A stretch of DNA of 9,610 nt from NCBI GenBank assembly GCA_903885885.1, contig CAISKJ010000528.1:1-9610 (forward strand). The letters are read 5' to 3'. Below the pieces are notes generated by a model. That model was not told where the DNA came from. It made no database searches and saw only the letters and a list, made by a program, of their open reading frames with translations. The first letter of the stretch is position 1. Each line of letters begins with the position of its first letter. Both the position numbers and the translations under genes were made by a program. Origin of the DNA: an uncultured delta proteobacterium (lineage in GTDB: Bacteria > Myxococcota_A > Polyangia > Polyangiales > Ga0077539). This document shows positions 6,707 to 9,610 of this stretch, in pieces.

Positions 6707-7498
6707 ATGGCATCCAACGAGTTCTCGGAGCGCGAGCTGCGCGCCGTCAAGAAGCGCGTGTGCCGCATGGGCGTGGCCACCAACTACGGCCTCGACGGGC
6801 GCGGCTTCGCGAAGGCCCTCGACCACGGCGTCAACTACGTCTTCTGGACGTCGTTTCGCTCCGGCGACATTACCCCCGTGTTCGCCGAGAAGCTCAAGGC
6901 CGACCGCGAGCGCTACGTGGTCGCCACGGGCCCCACCGTAGGCTTCTTCGGCGGCAGCTACCGCCGCGGCGTCGAGAAGGCCCTCAAGACCCTGAAGGTC
7001 GACTACCTCGACGTGTTTCACCTCTTCTGGCTCGGCGTCACCTCGGCCCTCACCGAGGGCACGATGAGCGAGCTTCAGAAGCTCAAAGAAGAGGGCAAGA
7101 TCCGCGCGATCGGCACGTCGATTCACGACCGCGAGCGCGCCGGCCGCCTCGCCGCAGACTCGCCCATCGACCTCTTCATGATCCGTTACAACGCCGCGCA
7201 CCCCGGGGCCGAGCGAGACATCTTTCCGCACCTCGCGAAGCGCGACCCTTCGCTCGTGGCGTACACCGCCACGTCGTGGCGCAAGCTCCTCAAGCGCCCA
7301 TCGAAGTGGACGGGCAACGTCGCCACCGCGAGCGACTGCTACCGCTTCTGCCTCTCGTCGCCGCACGTCGACGTGGTGCTCTCGGGCCCCGCCAACGAGC
7401 AGCAGCTCGACGAGAACCTCGCGGCCCTGCAGAAGGGCCCCCTCTCCGACGACGAGATGGCCTGGATGCGCGACTTCGGCCGCGCCGTTCACGGCTAG
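6707..7498 (+). CDS. Aldo/keto-reductase-fold protein, catalytic tetrad apparently lost
   Basis: The product has 263 residues, shorter than the usual 300-330 of AKRs. AKR landmarks in order are: FAKALDHGVNYVFW (34-47), the strand YVVATG (70-75), a KTLKVDYLDVFHLFW segment (94-108), ELQKLKEEGKIRAIGTS (122-138), FMIRYNAAHPGAE (157-169), LVAYTATSWRKLL (183-195) and the cofactor-phosphate region VVLSGPANEQQLDENLAAL (223-241). By alignment from memory, the four classical catalytic positions are not preserved. The Asp/Tyr of 'FDTA..YG' correspond to the FWTSFRSG region, the Lys of 'ATK' to Gly75, and the His of 'LLH' to Phe107. The protein may bind NADP(H) with altered chemistry or be non-catalytic. 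No signal peptide is visible, so it is probably cytoplasmic. It probably forms an operon with the upstream barrel gene, and its stop is 8 bases from the convergent Hsp70-like stop. Confidence 0.78.
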   Translation: MASNEFSERELRAVKKRVCRMGVATNYGLDGRGFAKALDHGVNYVFWTSFRSGDITPVFAEKLKADRERYVVATGPTVGFFGGSYRRGVEKALKTLKVDYLDVFHLFWLGVTSALTEGTMSELQKLKEEGKIRAIGTSIHDRERAGRLAADSPIDLFMIRYNAAHPGAERDIFPHLAKRDPSLVAYTATSWRKLLKRPSKWTGNVATASDCYRFCLSSPHVDVVLSGPANEQQLDENLAALQKGPLSDDEMAWMRDFGRAVHG

Positions 7499-7506
7499 AA
7501 ATAGCC

Positions 7507-9171
7507 CTACAGCGCGTCGTGCGCGATCGCGAGGGAGGCCAGCATGAGCCGCCGCGCGTCGAGCTCGTCGTCGGCGTAGAGCCCCTCGGCGTCGCGCAGC
7601 GCGGTGGCGCGCACGGCCCCCGTTCTGGGGTCGCGCACCTCGACGGAGAGCACCCCGTCGCGCCCGATGCGCAGGGTGACATCGACGGGCGCGCCGTCGG
7701 GGAGCGCCTCGTCGAGCGACACTTCGAAGCGCCCGAGCGCCGTGGCCTCGCCGAGCGTGCGCCCCTCGAGCACCTCGATGGGCAGCACCCGCGCGCCGCC
7801 GCGCTTGCGAAACGTGCGCTTTCCCTCGAAGGGGACGCGCGTGAGCGCGGGCACGAGCACCGCCAGCGTCTCGCGCCGCTCGCCGGGCCGCTGCGGGTCG
7901 GGCTCGCGCGCGCGCACCCCGAAGGCGTCGGGCGTGACGCCGTGGTAGTCGAGCGCCGAGCGCGAGGCGTCGCCGCTGCGAAAGAGCTGCTCGGCGAAGA
8001 GGGCCGCGCCCGCGGCCACCGCGGTCGAGGGGTTGAGCGGGTTGTCGACGTCGTCGTAGAGCCGCACGCGGCCCCCTGTGAGCGCGCGCAGGCGCGACTG
8101 CACGGGGTAGAGCCAGCTCGACCCGCCCACGAGCAGCGCCTCGTCGAGCGCGCCCCAGGAGAGCCCCGCGAGGTGCAGCGCCTCGGTGGCGCAGTCGACC
8201 GCGCGCTCCACCGTCTCGCCGATCCACGCGGTGAGCTCGCCCAGCGTGACGCGCACCGTACACGGCGCGAGCGACTCGCCGCGCGCGGTCGCGAGGGCGA
8301 GCGTGCGCGAGGCCGTGCGCGCGGCGGGGTTCACGTCGCCCGTGGCGTGGGCGTTGAGCTGGATCTTCACCCCCTCGGCGGCCGCGAGGAGCGCCTCGCG
8401 TGAGCCCTCGTCGAGCGCGTCGGGCGTGAGGTCGTCGCGGCCGAGGGCCTCGCCGCACTTCGCCAGAAGCCGCTCGCGCAGGGCCTCGTCGATGCCGAGG
8501 CCGCCCAGTTGAACGCCGTACGACGCGAGCGCATCGAGGCGCGGCGTGACACCGCCCGCGCGGCGCATCACGGTCACGTCGAGGGTGCCGCCGCCGAAAT
8601 CGAAGACCATGAACGGGGCCTCGCGGCCGTCGCCGCGCAGGGCCATGCCGTAGGCCCACGCCGCCGCGTCGGGCTCGGGGAGCATCCCTACGCCGCGGAG
8701 GCCCGCGAGGTACACGGCCTGCGCGGTGGCGCGCCGCTCGCGGTTGCGAAAGCGTTGCGGGTGCGTGACCACCACGCCGTCGAGGGGCGGCGCGTCGGGC
8801 GCGCGCGACACCGCGTCGGCGAGCGCGCGGAGCACCACGGCGGCCGCGTCGGTGGGGCCGAGGCTCCACGCACCGAGGGGCCACGGCGGACCCGCGCTCA
8901 CGGGCCCGCTGACACCCAGGTGGTTCTTGCTGCCGCGCACGAGGGTGACGTGCGCGGGCGCGTCGCCGTGGCGCGCGCAGAGTTCGCCGTAGCGCGCGGT
9001 GGCGACGCGGCCCACGAGGGCGCGCGGTGAAGCCGGGTCGCGGCCGTCGAGGAGCACCGTCGAGGCCATGGTGAACGCGCCGCGGTCGAGCGCGACGAGG
9101 CGAACGACGCCGCGGTCGGCGCAGGCCACCGAGCAGAACGTGGTGCCGAGGTCGATGCCGTAAAAGGCCAT
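7507..9171 (-). CDS. Hsp70-family (DnaK-like) ATPase without C-terminal lid
   Basis: The product has 554 residues; DnaK has about 638. The nucleotide-binding domain (1-395) is complete by motif: phosphate-1 IDLGTT (6-11), a Lys82 near the position of DnaK Lys70, VVVTHPQRFRNRERRAT (133-149), EPDAAAWAYG (166-175), phosphate-2 DFGGGTLDV (191-199) and adenosine motif VGGSSWLYPV (348-357; a Trp replaces the usual Arg). The DnaK linker DVLLL is replaced by ALDYHG (406-411), leading into VTPDAFGV. Residues about 412-525 resemble the beta substrate-binding domain, including FEVSLDEALPDGAPVDVTLRI and DGVLSVEVRD. Only about 30 residues follow, so the alpha-helical lid is absent. I chose ATG 9171 because it starts exactly at the conserved core; the in-frame extension to 9561 is antisense to another gene. 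No Shine-Dalgarno is visible. It is likely a specialised chaperone rather than the main DnaK; the substrate is unknown. Confidence 0.9.
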   Translation of the reverse strand: MAFYGIDLGTTFCSVACADRGVVRLVALDRGAFTMASTVLLDGRDPASPRALVGRVATARYGELCARHGDAPAHVTLVRGSKNHLGVSGPVSAGPPWPLGAWSLGPTDAAAVVLRALADAVSRAPDAPPLDGVVVTHPQRFRNRERRATAQAVYLAGLRGVGMLPEPDAAAWAYGMALRGDGREAPFMVFDFGGGTLDVTVMRRAGGVTPRLDALASYGVQLGGLGIDEALRERLLAKCGEALGRDDLTPDALDEGSREALLAAAEGVKIQLNAHATGDVNPAARTASRTLALATARGESLAPCTVRVTLGELTAWIGETVERAVDCATEALHLAGLSWGALDEALLVGGSSWLYPVQSRLRALTGGRVRLYDDVDNPLNPSTAVAAGAALFAEQLFRSGDASRSALDYHGVTPDAFGVRAREPDPQRPGERRETLAVLVPALTRVPFEGKRTFRKRGGARVLPIEVLEGRTLGEATALGRFEVSLDEALPDGAPVDVTLRIGRDGVLSVEVRDPRTGAVRATALRDAEGLYADDELDARRLMLASLAIAHDAL

Positions 9172-9175
9172 GTTT

Positions 9176-9204
9176 TTGGGCGCGGGGACGACACGTACCA
9201 TACT
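9176..9204 (+). promoter_or_regulatory. Possible promoter for the 9233 gene, overlapping the Hsp70-like promoter zone
   Basis: TTGGGC (9176-9181), 17 bases, then CATACT (9199-9204) resembles a sigma-70 promoter. It would start transcription near 9211 and give a leader of about 22 bases. The same spot on the minus strand reads TATGGT (9197-9202), a possible -10 for the Hsp70-like gene. The 61-base gap between the two starts must hold both promoters. The match is modest. Confidence 0.28.
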
Positions 9205-9232
9205 CCCCGGCGCACGCGAACGATCGATCCCC

Positions 9233-9610
9233 GTGGAGCGCGAACACCCACCCGACGAAGAGGCCTTCCTCGAGCTCGACGACACGTCGTCGGGCGACGC
9301 GGCGCCGCGCGACCCGACGCCCGAACTCCCCATCGTGGCCGAGGGCGAGTCGTTCCTCGAGGTGCTCGACGCGTCGGCGGGGGATGGGAGCGCGCGCGGG
9401 CGCGTGGTCTCCGACGACGACCTGCGCATGGTGACCGCGCTCGCCGACGACGGCGTTCCCCTCATGGCGGCGCTGTGGCCGTCGGTGACCGACCTGCTCG
9501 CGAGCGTTCCCGACGAGGGCGCGCTGCGCGAGCGCGTGGCCCTGGCGCGCACCGCGCTCAACCAGGTGACCCGCCGCGGGGCCGAGTGGCGTGCGCGCTC
9601 CGAGGTGGCC
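9233..9610 (+). CDS. Unrecognised acidic protein, N-terminal part (3' partial)
   Basis: A frame open from GTG 9233 to the window end gives 126 codons with no stop and nearly all third positions G or C, as in the confirmed genes. This marks it as the real coding strand here. The first 65 residues are very acidic and probably disordered (runs such as PPDEEAFLELDD and VAEGESFLEV). Residues about 68-126 look helical, with DDDLRMVTALADDGVPLMAALW and then ALRERVALARTALNQVTRR. I do not recognise a family. The start is uncertain: there is no Shine-Dalgarno, and an in-frame ATG at 9170 exists. I reject that ATG because the codons between 9170 and 9233 lose the GC3 pattern. The gene is divergent from the Hsp70-like gene, which suggests shared control and possibly a shared function (inference). 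Confidence 0.6.
   Translation, partial: MEREHPPDEEAFLELDDTSSGDAAPRDPTPELPIVAEGESFLEVLDASAGDGSARGRVVSDDDLRMVTALADDGVPLMAALWPSVTDLLASVPDEGALRERVALARTALNQVTRRGAEWRARSEVA

Noticed and set aside
6304..8403. A 699-codon open frame on the plus strand
   Set aside because: It overlaps the AKR-like gene in another frame and the Hsp70-like gene antisense. The composition is Arg/His/Ala-rich and no motif is visible.
9170..9232. ATG at 9170 as the start of the acidic protein
   Set aside because: It is in frame and preceded by AAAAGG only 2 bases away, but the next 20 codons include several A- or T-ending ones (ACA, CGT, ATA, GCA, CGA). It would also leave no promoter space between the divergent genes.
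5750..9247. A 1165-codon open frame on the minus strand that spans the barrel, AKR-like and Hsp70-like genes
   Set aside because: It is antisense to two well-supported genes and out of frame with the Hsp70-like gene. Its product is Arg/Ala/Gly-rich without domains, as expected from the absence of stops in very GC-rich DNA.
9172..9561. N-terminal extension of 130 residues on the Hsp70-like protein
   Set aside because: The extension is Ser/Arg/Ala-rich without domain features, lies antisense to the frame at 9233 that has strong GC3 bias, and the Hsp70 core begins exactly at ATG 9171.

Overview
The window is very GC-rich and its genes use almost only G or C at third codon positions. A secreted YHYH protein with an Asp/Thr/Pro/Ala spacer and a Cys-rich tail, a small beta-barrel outer-membrane protein and a lidless Hsp70-like ATPase together suggest a Gram-negative of the Myxococcota (Polyangia or Sandaracinus-like). 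This placement is inferred from gene style; there is no rRNA or other marker here. I see no tRNA, rRNA, CRISPR array, insertion sequence or phage gene, and no gene-free stretch longer than 300 bases.

Layout, left to right. (1) Positions 1-1271, plus strand: the 3' part of a secreted YHYH-domain protein whose start lies upstream of the window. (2) 1282-1596, minus: a three-helix DUF2834-like membrane protein. It converges on gene 1 and diverges from (3) 1728-2516, plus: an XRE/MmyB-type transcription regulator. The 131-base gap between genes 2 and 3 holds operator-like palindromes. (4) 2659-5678, minus: a pntA-pntB operon for the complete proton-translocating NAD(P) transhydrogenase. This is the metabolic core of the window. 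(5) 5855-7498, plus: an outer-membrane beta-barrel protein, then after 18 bases an aldo/keto-reductase-fold protein that seems to lack the classical catalytic residues. The 176-base region between pntA and the barrel gene has a good -35 box for pntA and a strong unexplained hairpin. (6) 7507-9171, minus: an Hsp70-family protein with a full ATPase domain, a beta substrate domain, no helical lid and an altered interdomain linker. (7) 9233-9610, plus: the acidic N-terminal part of an unrecognised protein, transcribed divergently from the Hsp70 gene and cut by the window end.

Most genes are ordinary housekeeping or lineage-typical accessory genes, and I do not see a clear multi-gene defence or biosynthetic system. 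Four items deserve a second look: the AKR-fold protein with a replaced tetrad, paired with a beta-barrel gene; the lidless Hsp70 with its divergent acidic neighbour; the hairpin upstream of pntA; and the XRE/DUF2834 divergent module. All functional links are inferred from position only.
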